30,492 nucleotides of DNA from JAENVT01 sp040006755. GTDB lineage: Bacteria > Actinomycetota > Acidimicrobiia > Acidimicrobiales > Ilumatobacteraceae. Numbering within the stretch: the first letter of the stretch is position 1; the number at the start of each line of letters is the position of its first letter. This document shows positions 7,948 through 15,348 of this stretch, one piece after another. Location of the stretch: positions 1 to 30,492 of the forward strand of contig JBDTWJ010000027.1 in NCBI GenBank assembly GCA_040006755.1, in the 5' to 3' direction. The translations under genes were made by a program, and so were the position numbers. Below the pieces are notes generated by a model, which had not been told where the DNA came from, ran no database searches, and saw nothing but the letters and a program-made list of their open reading frames with translations.

Positions 7948-8900
7948 TGCGCAAGGTGCTCGTGGTTCAGCCGTTGCATCCCGAGGCGATGGCGTTGCTC
8001 GACGCTCGCTCCGACGTCGAGTACGTCATGGTGACCGACTTCTCGGAAGACAATCTGCTTATGCAAGTGGTCGGCGTCGAAGCGATCACCATCCGCGACG
8101 CGCCGTTGCCACGATCGGTGGTCGCCGCCGCGGACGGTCTCAAGGTGATCTCGCGGCACGGTGTGGGCTACGACAACATCCCGATCGAGTTCTGCACCGA
8201 ACGCGGCATCCCAGTCACGTTGGTGGGAGCGGTCAACGCAGTCTCGGTCGCTGAGCAGACGATGATGCTGATGCTCGCCGCTGCTCGATCAGCGATCGCG
8301 CTCGACGGCGCAGTTCGCCGCGGCGATTTCGCAGCTCGGTCGCGGATCCTCGGCGTCGAGCTCAAGGGACGAACGCTCGTGGTCGTTGGCTACGGCCGCA
8401 TCGGCCGCGAAGTCGCAGCGCGCGCCGCAGCCTTCGGTATGCACGTTTGCGCCGTGGATCCTCATCTCACTGAGGTAACCGATGGAGTCGAGCTACTGGG
8501 GAGCCTTGATGCGGCACTTCCGAGGGCCGACGTCCTCAGCCTGCACGTGCCGCTGACCAATGGGACACGAAACATCGTCGGTGCACGTGAATTGGCGATG
8601 ATGCCGCACAAGTCGATCCTGGTCAACACGAGCCGCGGTGGGCTCGTAGACGAGGAGGCTCTACTCCAGAGCATCCGCTCCGGGCACATCCATGGAGCCG
8701 GGCTCGACACATTTGCGGTCGAACCTCTGCCGTCCGATTCGCCGTTGCTCGACGAGACGCGCGTCGTGCTCAGCCCGCACTCAGCAGCGCTCACCGAGCA
8801 AGCATTGATCGCCATGGGTGTCGCCACGGTGAACAACGCCTTGGCCGGCCTCGACGGGACGTTGGGCCGCGATCTCGTCGTCAATCCGTCAACTCTCTAG
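7947..8900 (+). CDS. D-2-hydroxyacid dehydrogenase, NAD-dependent (second copy)
   Basis: A 317-residue D-isomer-specific 2-hydroxyacid dehydrogenase. It has the NAD motif GYGRIG (148-153), Arg230 (NTSRGG), Glu259 (AVEP) and His278 (SPHSA), so the catalytic triad is complete. It is not a recent duplicate of the enzyme at 3097: the N-terminal domains differ widely and similarity is limited to family motifs. The start is taken as ATG 7947, overlapping the preceding stop (TGATG) with GGGGCGAGG upstream; GTG at 7941 or 7944 is equally in frame. It is the last gene of the divergent catabolic operon. The substrate is unknown; the co-location of two such enzymes suggests two oxoacid or ketose steps, or an interconversion through a keto intermediate. 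Confidence 0.88.
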   Translation: MRKVLVVQPLHPEAMALLDARSDVEYVMVTDFSEDNLLMQVVGVEAITIRDAPLPRSVVAAADGLKVISRHGVGYDNIPIEFCTERGIPVTLVGAVNAVSVAEQTMMLMLAAARSAIALDGAVRRGDFAARSRILGVELKGRTLVVVGYGRIGREVAARAAAFGMHVCAVDPHLTEVTDGVELLGSLDAALPRADVLSLHVPLTNGTRNIVGARELAMMPHKSILVNTSRGGLVDEEALLQSIRSGHIHGAGLDTFAVEPLPSDSPLLDETRVVLSPHSAALTEQALIAMGVATVNNALAGLDGTLGRDLVVNPSTL

Positions 8901-8939
8901 CAGACCTCACGAAGTCGGGGTGGAGGACGTCTACACCGT

Positions 8940-9431
8940 ATGGCACGCAAACCGACCTTCGAAGTTCTCGTCGGTACGCACGGCGACACCGTGCTACGCG
9001 TTTGTCGCGCCGTCGTCGGACACGCTGACGCCGACGATGCTTGGTCGGAAACGTTCCTGTCCGCGATGCGCGCCTACCCGCACCTTCAGGCTGACGCCAA
9101 CATCGAAGCGTGGTTGGTGACGATTGCTCACCGTAAGGCTGTCGACATCATTCGCAAGACTGCCCGCGTCGCGACCCCGATGGCTGTCCCACCCGACATC
9201 AACGTCGTAGCGGATCAAGGCGAAGTCGGCCACAACCCAGACCTCGCCGACGCACTGCAACGACTGCCACCGAAGCAGCGACAAGCCGTCGCGTATCACT
9301 ATCTCGCGGGCCTCCCGTACACCGAGGTGGCCGCGATAATGGGCGGAAACCCCGCCGCCGCCCGGCGCGCAGCCGCGGACGCAATTGCAAGCCTTCGACG
9401 CTCGATACCGAGCAACGCGATCAAGAAATGA
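8940..9431 (+). CDS. Sigma-70 family RNA polymerase sigma factor (ECF-like)
   Basis: A 163-residue two-domain sigma factor. Region 2 (about 8-75) contains a DADDAWSETFLSA segment matching the DAeDlvQetFl core and IEAWLVTIAHRKAVDIIRK. Region 4 (about 103-153) has ALQRLPPKQRQAVAYHYLAGLPYTEVAAIMG, the helix-turn-helix that reads the -35 element. No anti-sigma gene follows; instead, 7 bp downstream, comes an alkylguanine-DNA alkyltransferase. The likely role is transcription of this repair operon, perhaps in response to alkylation, which is inference. The start is ATG 8940 with GGAGG about 12 nt upstream. The region 4 C-terminus (NPAAARRAAADAIASLRR) lacks the usual Ser-Thr/Val contact pattern, so promoter specificity may be unusual. 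Confidence 0.87.
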   Translation: MARKPTFEVLVGTHGDTVLRVCRAVVGHADADDAWSETFLSAMRAYPHLQADANIEAWLVTIAHRKAVDIIRKTARVATPMAVPPDINVVADQGEVGHNPDLADALQRLPPKQRQAVAYHYLAGLPYTEVAAIMGGNPAAARRAAADAIASLRRSIPSNAIKK

Positions 9432-9438
9432 GAGACCA

Positions 9439-10053
9439 ATGATCACCGAACACGACCTGACCAACTCCCTTGTCCGCAGCGTCGCCACCAACGCCGATGA
9501 CATCAGCCGCCTACACGACCGCCTGGCCGCGGCCGCCGAAGCCGACGGACTCCTCGAAGTGGCGTACCGCACGATCGATACGCCCGTCGGTTCACTTCTG
9601 CTCGCCGCAACCGAACTTGGACTCGTGCGGGTTGCGTACGCCAACGAGGACCACGAGGTGGTCCTGCAGGCATTGGCGGATCAGATCAGCCCGCGCATCC
9701 TTCACTCCGCACAACGGCTCGACGAAACAGCTCGCGAACTCGACGAATACTTCGCCCGACGCCGGCACAGCTTCGACATCGCACTCGACTGGCGCCTGTC
9801 GAAAGGCTTCCGCAGCGACGTGCTGCACGCCTTGCCCGGTATCGGCTACGGACATACCGCCAGCTACGGCACTGTCGCTCAATTGGCGGGAAACCCAAAG
9901 GCGGTACGCGCGGTTGGGTCCGCATGCGCAACCAACCCGCTGCCGGTGATCGTGCCGTGCCACCGTGTGGTGCGCTCCGACGGCGCGATGGGCGGATACC
10001 TCGGCGGTGTCGAGGCCAAGCGCCTCCTGCTCGATCTCGAGGCCGCAGCATGA
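9439..10053 (+). CDS. ogt: Methylated-DNA--[protein]-cysteine S-methyltransferase
   Basis: A 204-residue O6-alkylguanine-DNA alkyltransferase that repairs O6-alkylguanine by irreversible transfer of the alkyl group to its own Cys. The active site VPCHRVV (Cys174), the preceding Asn in ATNPLPV (Asn166), SYGTVA (Tyr143) and the Arg finger in AVRAVG (Arg157) are present. The core starts near residue 45 (RTIDTPVGSLLLAA). Before it lies a helical, charged extension of about 40 residues that ordinary Ogt proteins lack; it has no Ada-type Cys4 zinc site. The start at ATG 9439 lies 7 bp after the sigma-factor gene; an upstream in-frame start at 9385 would sit inside that gene. The stop overlaps the start of the broken oxygenase gene (ATGA). 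Confidence 0.92.
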   Translation: MITEHDLTNSLVRSVATNADDISRLHDRLAAAAEADGLLEVAYRTIDTPVGSLLLAATELGLVRVAYANEDHEVVLQALADQISPRILHSAQRLDETARELDEYFARRRHSFDIALDWRLSKGFRSDVLHALPGIGYGHTASYGTVAQLAGNPKAVRAVGSACATNPLPVIVPCHRVVRSDGAMGGYLGGVEAKRLLLDLEAAA

Positions 10054-10375
10054 CCCTCACTCCCACCGCGTCCGATGCGACACCGACCGTCTGGGACGAC
10101 AGCGCACGGCTGGCCGGCTGGGGGTGATCAACCTCAATGCACCCGGCGTCGCCTACACAGGCGGAGAGTTCGTTCTGTGCGAGCAGCGACCGCGGGCCCA
10201 GTCACGGGCGACGGCGATCACGATCCCGCACGGGCACGGGCTGGTATTCACCACCAGAGATCGGCCCATCGCCTCGAAACGCGGTTGGACAGCAGCCCCC
10301 GTGCGCCACGGCGTCTCGGTGATTCGATCCGGCCAACGCCTCAGCCTTGGTCTCGTCTTCCACGACGCCGCCTGA
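10050..10375 (+). pseudogene. Remnant of a 2OG-Fe(II) oxygenase (Oxygenase-NA type), internally deleted and frameshifted
   Basis: An ATG at 10050, overlapping the ogt stop, opens a 25-codon frame ending at TGA 10125-10127 with a family-like N-terminus (VWDDSARLAGWG). Another frame then carries the C-terminal third of an Oxygenase-NA protein (the family annotated as oxidising damaged DNA). It shows TGGEFVL, EQRPRAQSR, TTRDRP, PVRHGVS with the distal iron-binding His, and LGLVFHDAA before TGA 10373-10375. The family is normally about 230 residues, so roughly 120 residues, including the HxD iron motif (HQDLYG in relatives), are missing at the junction near 10118-10127. It cannot make an active enzyme. 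The intact ancestor would have formed a sigma-Ogt-oxygenase repair operon. An assembly error is an alternative. Confidence 0.8.
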
Positions 10376-10458
10376 CCGGCGAAGCAAGTCACCAAATCTT
10401 CGGTACAAGCGCAGATCCGGTACCTGACCTGACCGGCAGTCGCCGTGTGAAAGGAGCG

Positions 10459-11838
10459 TTAGATCGATCCGACTCTGTGCTCAGGAAGTTCAATCGTGAA
10501 TGTCGCGCCGTGCGGTTTGGTGTCGGTGACCACGATGGATCCGTGGTGACTGGCAATGACGTCGTTGACGATCGCCAGCCCCAAGCCGGTGCCGCCGGAG
10601 TCGCGGTTTCGTGCAGTGTCCAATCGCACGAACCGTTCGAACACGGCGTCGCGCATCTCGGCCGGGATACCAGGACCGTCGTCGGCGATCTGCAGTCGCA
10701 CAATCGCGTCCTCCTTCGTCAACGCGATCGCAATGCGGTGGTCGGCGCGCTCCTCGGCGTTGTGCACCACGTTGCGGACCATGCGGTACAACTGTTCAGG
10801 GTCGCCGTCGACCATGGCAGGAACATCGCCTCCGGTCACACTCATTGCGAGGTCGTCGCGTTGAGCTGCGCGGGTCGCGTCCTTCACGATCTCCGCAAGA
10901 TCCACCGGCTGGTGTGGACGCTGTTGGCGGGCGTCGAGCCTGGCGAGCAGCAGAAGGTCCTCGGTGAGATGTTGCAGCCGTTCGACGTCGCTGAGAGTGT
11001 CGCGCGCAACGTCGTGCCATGAGGTTCGATCGGGGTGTGCGACAGAGATCTCGAGATCTGCTCGCAGCGCAGCGAGTGGGCCGCGTAGCTCGTGGCTCGC
11101 ATCGGCAACAAAACGCCGTTGCTGTTCGACGGAGATGTCGAGGCGCGCCAGGGTCTCGTTGACGGTGAGCGCGAGCTGACCGATCTCGTCGCGTGCACCT
11201 GGAACCTCGACGCGTCGATGGAGATCGCTCGCGGTGATGTCGGCCATGGTGCGTGTGATTCGGCGCACCGGCCGCAGGGTGCGTCCGACCGCCCACCACG
11301 TGACGCCGGCCACGACGAGCACGAGTAGTGGGAGGGCCACAGCGAGCACGGTGATGATGGCCGCACTGGTGTCGTGTGCGTTCTCCAGGCTTTCGCCCGC
11401 GTACACCGTGACGTTCCCGGCTCTCGTCGTCGTGTGCAATGCGACAACGCGCATTGCGTCTACTTGATCGAGCGGTGCCACCACCATCGAGGTCACCAGC
11501 GGTCGACTGCCGGACGGCTTGATGGTGGAGATTGCGGGTTCGCCGTCGATGTTGCCGGTGGATGCGATCACTGCACCGGAGGCGTCCACGACCTGCACGA
11601 ACGCCGACTCCTCGCCGGGCAGCGCGAGAGTGCGCGGCAGGGATCCGGCCTGAGCCAGCGCGGCGACGTCGCGGGCCCGCAATGTTGCAGCAGTCGTCGC
11701 TGCCGCATCGAGGCGGCTTCTCAACAGACCCGCCAGCAAGAACCCGGCCACGACGAGCGCGATTCCAACTGTCAGCGCGGAGACGACGGTGACCCTCGGG
11801 CGGAGTCCTAGTCGGCGCCGGAGTCGATCAGCGGCCAT
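10459..11838 (-). CDS. HAMP-domain sensor histidine kinase
   Basis: A 459-residue membrane sensor kinase. Transmembrane segments at about 16-38 and 160-180 enclose an extracellular sensor of about 120 residues. A HAMP linker (WAVGRTLRPVRRI) follows, then the phosphoacceptor box RRFVADASHELRGPL (His249) and the ATP-binding domain with N box (RNVVHNAEE, Asn356/360), G1 (DDGPGIP), F box (VFERFVRLD) and G2 (GGTGLGLAI). The H box reads HELRGP where most kinases have HELRTP. The N box lacks the usual DNA(V/I)K(H/Y) pattern. Its ATG at 11838 lies inside the end of the regulator gene (11-bp overlap), so the two are translated together; an alternative start is 11862. It phosphorylates the regulator encoded upstream. 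The signal is unknown. Confidence 0.92.
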   Translation of the reverse strand: MAADRLRRRLGLRPRVTVVSALTVGIALVVAGFLLAGLLRSRLDAAATTAATLRARDVAALAQAGSLPRTLALPGEESAFVQVVDASGAVIASTGNIDGEPAISTIKPSGSRPLVTSMVVAPLDQVDAMRVVALHTTTRAGNVTVYAGESLENAHDTSAAIITVLAVALPLLVLVVAGVTWWAVGRTLRPVRRITRTMADITASDLHRRVEVPGARDEIGQLALTVNETLARLDISVEQQRRFVADASHELRGPLAALRADLEISVAHPDRTSWHDVARDTLSDVERLQHLTEDLLLLARLDARQQRPHQPVDLAEIVKDATRAAQRDDLAMSVTGGDVPAMVDGDPEQLYRMVRNVVHNAEERADHRIAIALTKEDAIVRLQIADDGPGIPAEMRDAVFERFVRLDTARNRDSGGTGLGLAIVNDVIASHHGSIVVTDTKPHGATFTIELPEHRVGSI

Positions 11839-12511
11839 CGGGCACGAGGCGGTAGCCCGCACCTCGAACGGTACGAAGACTCCGGACGTGAAACGGCTTG
11901 TCGATCTTGCGGCGGATGTTCGACATGTGCACCTCGATCACGCTCGGGTCACCGTCGTACGCGAAGTCCCAGGCGTGCTCGAGAAGATCCGCCTTGGAGA
12001 CGACTTCGCCGGTTCGTCGAGCAAGGTACTCCAGGATCGAGAACTCCTTCGACGTCAACGTGATCGGTCGTCCACCTCGGGTGCACGTGCGGGCAGCAGG
12101 ATCTACGACCAGGTTGCCGATGGTCAGCAATGCGGGCCTCTCTGCTGCGCCGCGCCGCAGCAGGGCCCGCAGGTGGGCGACGAGAACGACGTAGGAGAAC
12201 GGTTTGGTGAGGTAGTCGTCGGCGCCGGTGTCGAGCGCTTCCGCCTCGTCGAGCTCGCCATCCTTGGCCGTCAGCATCAGGATCGGCGTCCAGTTACCCT
12301 GCTCGCGAAGACGACCACAGACCTGGAAGCCGTTCACCTTCGGCAGCATGATGTCGAGCACGATCGCGTCGTATGCGTTCTCCGACGCCAACCACAGTCC
12401 CTGCTCGCCGTCGAGGGCGTTGTCGACCGCGAAGCCCTCGGCCTCGAGCCCGCGTCGCAATGTCGACGCGAGGCGCTTGTCGTCTTCGACCACCAAAATT
12501 CGCACGAGCAC
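11828..12511 (-). CDS. OmpR/PhoB-family response regulator
   Basis: A 227-residue regulator with a receiver domain (acidic pair ED-D at 10-11, phospho-Asp53 in VLDIMLP, Thr81, Lys103 in LTKPF) and a C-terminal winged helix (ITLTSKEFSILEYLARRTGEVVSK through VIEVHMSNIRRKI and TVRGAGYRL). It is paired with the overlapping kinase downstream. Start is GTG 12511, with GTG 12505 as alternative. It is divergent from the small secreted acidic protein. The intergenic region carries 10-bp-spaced TTCAGGT-like direct repeats, the layout expected for an OmpR-type dimer, so autoregulation together with control of the secreted protein is the simplest reading. Confidence 0.93.
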   Translation of the reverse strand: MLVRILVVEDDKRLASTLRRGLEAEGFAVDNALDGEQGLWLASENAYDAIVLDIMLPKVNGFQVCGRLREQGNWTPILMLTAKDGELDEAEALDTGADDYLTKPFSYVVLVAHLRALLRRGAAERPALLTIGNLVVDPAARTCTRGGRPITLTSKEFSILEYLARRTGEVVSKADLLEHAWDFAYDGDPSVIEVHMSNIRRKIDKPFHVRSLRTVRGAGYRLVPDGR

Positions 12512-12526
12512 AGCGTGCCAGACCGA

Positions 12527-12579
12527 ACCTGAAGCCAGGCCGAAGGTGGTCTTCAGGTCACTTCGGGTCGCCTCAAGGT
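12527..12579 (+). promoter_or_regulatory. Putative response-regulator binding array
   Basis: Between the regulator start (12511) and the secreted-protein start (12656) lie three tandem heptamers with 10-bp spacing: TTCAGGT (552-558 after 12000), TTCGGGT (562-568) and CTCAAGG (572-578). An inverted copy, ACCTGAAG (12527-12534), mirrors CTTCAGGT (12551-12558). Helical-phase direct repeats are the hallmark of OmpR/PhoB-type operators. Binding is inferred, the repeats are visible. Confidence 0.5.
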
Positions 12580-12655
12580 TCGAAAGCGCATCGTGTCGGC
12601 GTCGGATCGGAAAACCCCGCCCCGCGCAGCATGAAGCAACATGAAAGGACCCTCC

Positions 12656-13093
12656 ATGACTTCCCGATTGAAGAAGGCCACCTACAGCGCAATCGTCGGA
12701 CTCGGCCTGTTCGCCGGAGCAGCCGGCATTGCCGCCGCATCCGGCGGCAACAACGGCACCACACCAGCACCGAGTCCTGCCCCGGCGCCGGCGGCACCCG
12801 CCGCGGTGACCCCAAGCGCAGGTAACGAGACCGTCGATGCCAACGCTGTTCCAGGCGCACCTGACCCGGTCGAAGCCAACGACCCGACCGAGGCGAACGA
12901 TGCAATTGAAACCAACGATGCAACCGATGCCAACGAAACGAACGAAGCCGCCGAGGGCCCGGACGACAACGGCATCGATTGCGAGAACGGCATCGACACT
13001 GCAACCGGCGCCGAGTGCGATGGCGGGCCGGCGGCCAACCAGGACGATGGCACTGAGCCGGCGGAAGCCGGGGACGCCGCATCCAACGGCTGA
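12656..13093 (+). CDS. Small secreted acidic low-complexity protein
   Basis: A 145-residue protein of no recognised family. It has a classic signal peptide: basic MTSRLKK, hydrophobic core to about residue 24, and AAA/SGG cleavage region near 27. A Pro/Ala linker follows (APSPAPAPAAPAA), then an Asn/Asp/Glu/Ala-rich segment with loose hexapeptide repeats of the type EANDPT, EANDAI, ETNDAT, DANETN. A short tail holds two Cys (DCENG and ECDGG), perhaps a disulfide. The mature part is very acidic and probably disordered, possibly cation binding. ATG 12656 is chosen over 12641 because AAAGGA precedes it at good distance. It is divergent from a two-component pair, which probably controls it, and is followed by a strong hairpin. 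Confidence 0.8.
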   Translation: MTSRLKKATYSAIVGLGLFAGAAGIAAASGGNNGTTPAPSPAPAPAAPAAVTPSAGNETVDANAVPGAPDPVEANDPTEANDAIETNDATDANETNEAAEGPDDNGIDCENGIDTATGAECDGGPAANQDDGTEPAEAGDAASNG

Positions 13094-13118
13094 GAGTCAA
13101 CAACGCAAACCACGCAGT

Positions 13119-13143
13119 GGGGAGGGTCGCTTCGACCCTCCCC
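13119..13143 (+). terminator. Strong hairpin, probable transcription terminator
   Basis: GGGGAGGGTCG (13119-13129) pairs perfectly with CGACCCTCCCC (13133-13143) around a 3-nt loop, giving an 11-bp G/C-rich stem 26 bp after the secreted-protein stop. No T-tract follows, which is common in high-G+C actinobacteria. It lies between that gene and the convergent kinase gene ending at 13254, so it may serve both. Confidence 0.75.
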
Positions 13144-13253
13144 GTTCGCGTGCAGGTTCGAACCGTCGGGCGCCGGACGAGTGATTCCGGCGCATCCGGG
13201 GTGGCCGCAAGCACTCGTATGCGACGGCCCGGGCCGCAAACACTCGCAGAGCG

Positions 13254-14525
13254 TCAGGTCGGTGACGACGTTCGTTGGAGGACGATGTCGATGCGCGGGT
13301 GAGCCGCCGACCGTGCGATGACGAGTCGCCCAGGCATCGACTCGATCAGTCGCCTTGCGAGCGGAAGTCCGAGGCCGTGCGTCTCGTCGGCCGGTGAATC
13401 TGCGAATCCTCGTCCCTCGTCGGTGATCGACAGTGTGACGGTTTCGGGAGTGATGTAGCGCTCGATGCGGACCTCCCCGTCGCCGTGCCTCAACGCGTTG
13501 TCCAGGAGCACATCGAGGGCGTGCCGGAGGAGAGTGCTGTTGCCCTGCACGGGCGGGCAGCCATGTGCATCGCTGATGGTGAGCGGCCGTCCATTTGCCG
13601 CTAGCGGACCATGCCACGACGCGTCGAGCTCGTTGAGCACGCTGGCAACGGATGTCGGGCCAGGAGTCGTTCGTGGCGTGCGTGCGATCGAGAGAAGCTC
13701 GGTGATGGTGCGTTCGAGACGGTCGATGTCGCCGAGTGCATCGCTGAGGACTTGGGTTCGGTCGGGCCGTGGGAACTCGAGCTCGGTCTCGATCGCGGCG
13801 CGCAAGCCGGCGAGGGGAGTTCGGAGTTGGTGGGATGCGTCCGCGCTGAACGAGCGCTCTCGAGTGACGAGGTCGTCGAGGCGTCGCGCTGTGTTGGTCA
13901 TCGCCTGCGCGGCTTGGTCGAGTTCTGGCACATCGCTGCGGGGAACGTCGATGGTGAAGTCGCCCTGGCCGAGTTGAACGGCCGCGTCACGCAACCGTCG
14001 CACCGGGCGTGCGAGGCGTCCCGCGACGATGTAACCGATGGCAGCTCCGACTGCGATGACGCCGATGCCGAGCAGCCCCAGCAGGGCGATGATGCGGCGT
14101 GATCGGGCATCGCTGGCCGCAGTCGATTGCTCGGCCCGAATCGCTCCGACGACTTGTTCATCCGCAGCGACCGGCACGGCAACGATGCGCCGGCCAGCGA
14201 TCTGCGTGTCGGTCGTCTTCTCGCTGCGGAGCGCCTGCGACGTGATGGCGTCGGCGGTGGCGGGACCTGTTCCGCTGACGAGCTTGCCGCTGGAGTCGTA
14301 CAGAGCGAGGTCGACGCCGTCGTTGTTGGTCGGCAGCTCGACCGGATCGTTGCCGCTCACGAAGTAGCTGGGGACAGTGTGTGATGCGAGTACAGCGAGT
14401 CGTTCGACGCGCAATGTGGCGTCTTCGTTGACGAAACGCTGAATGACGATCGCCAGGGGAACGCCGAACAACACAACGGCAATCGCGGTGACGGACAGGA
14501 TGGCGATGAGGACGCGTCGCCTCAT
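13254..14525 (-). CDS. HAMP-domain sensor histidine kinase (paralogue of the kinase at 21629)
   Basis: A 423-residue sensor kinase. It has N-terminal TM (about 6-29), an extracellular domain of about 110 residues, TM2 (about 145-168), a HAMP segment (GRLARPVRRLRDAAVQL), and the H box FSADASHQLRTPLAGL (His232). The compact ATPase domain follows with N box LLDNALRHGDG (Asn343), G1 DEGRGF (Asp369) and G2 HGLGLPLA (383-390). The HQLRTPL variant and the short ATPase domain are shared with the kinase at 21629, and their N-termini are also similar (MRRR..., GVPLA...VI). The gene overlaps its regulator by 4 bp (ATGA at 14522-14525). It probably senses an envelope condition related to the divergent lipoprotein/ABC operon, as inferred from position. 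Confidence 0.93.
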   Translation of the reverse strand: MRRRVLIAILSVTAIAVVLFGVPLAIVIQRFVNEDATLRVERLAVLASHTVPSYFVSGNDPVELPTNNDGVDLALYDSSGKLVSGTGPATADAITSQALRSEKTTDTQIAGRRIVAVPVAADEQVVGAIRAEQSTAASDARSRRIIALLGLLGIGVIAVGAAIGYIVAGRLARPVRRLRDAAVQLGQGDFTIDVPRSDVPELDQAAQAMTNTARRLDDLVTRERSFSADASHQLRTPLAGLRAAIETELEFPRPDRTQVLSDALGDIDRLERTITELLSIARTPRTTPGPTSVASVLNELDASWHGPLAANGRPLTISDAHGCPPVQGNSTLLRHALDVLLDNALRHGDGEVRIERYITPETVTLSITDEGRGFADSPADETHGLGLPLARRLIESMPGRLVIARSAAHPRIDIVLQRTSSPT

Positions 14526-15202
14526 GCCAGCTCAAATCGGTAGCCGATGCCGCGAAGTGTCGTGATCCTGCTGTCGGCACCAGGTGTGTCGAGCTTGCGG
14601 CGCAGCGCGGCGATATGGAAGTCGAGCGTCTTCGTCGACCCGAACCAGTGCTCGTCCCACACGTTTGCCATCAGCGTTTCGCGCGTGATGGCGTTGCCCG
14701 CGTCAGCGACCAGGCGCGCGAGGAGGTCAAACTCCTTGGCACGCAGTTCGAGTTCCACGTCCCCCAACCACACCCGCCTCGCCGCAGTATCGATCACGAC
14801 ATCGCCTGCGGTTGTTCCTGCCGCGGATCGCGGTTCAGTTCGCCGAAGTTGAGCCCTGATGCGGGCGAGGAGCTCAGCGAGCTTGAATGGCTTCGTGATG
14901 TAGTCGATGGCTCCGGCGTCGAGGCCGACCACGATGTCGAGCTCCTCGTACCGTGCTGTGAGCATGACGATGTCGATCGTCGGGTCGGCACTGTGGATAC
15001 GACGACAAACGTCGAGTCCGTCGATGTCGGGAAGCCCGAGGTCGAGGAGCACAAGGTCGGGACGCGACTTCTCGGCGGCCGCGATGGCCGCGAGCCCACT
15101 TTGCTCCCACGCTGCGTCGTATTCGTTGCCCTGCAATGCGCGCAACAGCGTCGATCCGATTCGTTCGTCGTCTTCCACGATCAGGATCCGTTCACCCGGC
15201 AC
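14522..15202 (-). CDS. OmpR/PhoB-family response regulator
   Basis: A 226-residue response regulator with start GTG 15202 (VPGERILIVEDDERIG); the frame stays open to a GTG at 15229, which cannot be excluded. Receiver landmarks are the acidic ED-D, the phospho-Asp in VLLDLGLPDIDG (Asp54), Thr in MLTAR and Lys in ITKPFKL. The winged helix has LRAKEFDLLARLVADAGNAITRETLM and the distinctive WDEHWFGSTKTLDFHIAALRRKLD, with RGIGYRFEL at the end. The regulator at 20961 shares the same WD-HW--STKTLD pattern, so the two pairs are paralogous. Divergent from the lipoprotein/ABC operon, which is its likely target. Confidence 0.93.
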   Translation of the reverse strand: MPGERILIVEDDERIGSTLLRALQGNEYDAAWEQSGLAAIAAAEKSRPDLVLLDLGLPDIDGLDVCRRIHSADPTIDIVMLTARYEELDIVVGLDAGAIDYITKPFKLAELLARIRAQLRRTEPRSAAGTTAGDVVIDTAARRVWLGDVELELRAKEFDLLARLVADAGNAITRETLMANVWDEHWFGSTKTLDFHIAALRRKLDTPGADSRITTLRGIGYRFELA

Positions 15203-15348
15203 GATGCAACGGTACGACAGCGTGATCACCGACTGAGGCGATCTGGTCGAGTTCTGGCCGTCCGCTTACCTTCGGCCACCCGGCCGCTCGCCGGTCGCCT
15301 CGTACCGTCGCTGTCATCGCCCCAGATGTTCTTCAAAGGAGACGCACG

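Noticed and set aside
10075..11022. Plus-strand frame over the kinase region
   Set aside because: No recognisable protein; overlaps kinase coding and the oxygenase remnant.
13156..13165. GGTTCGAACC resembling a tRNA T-loop
   Set aside because: No acceptor stem, D-arm or anticodon arm could be fitted around it; it is simply a palindrome.
12682..13617. Minus-strand frame opposite the secreted protein
   Set aside because: Low-complexity Ala/Ser shadow; the plus-strand gene has a signal peptide and ribosome site.
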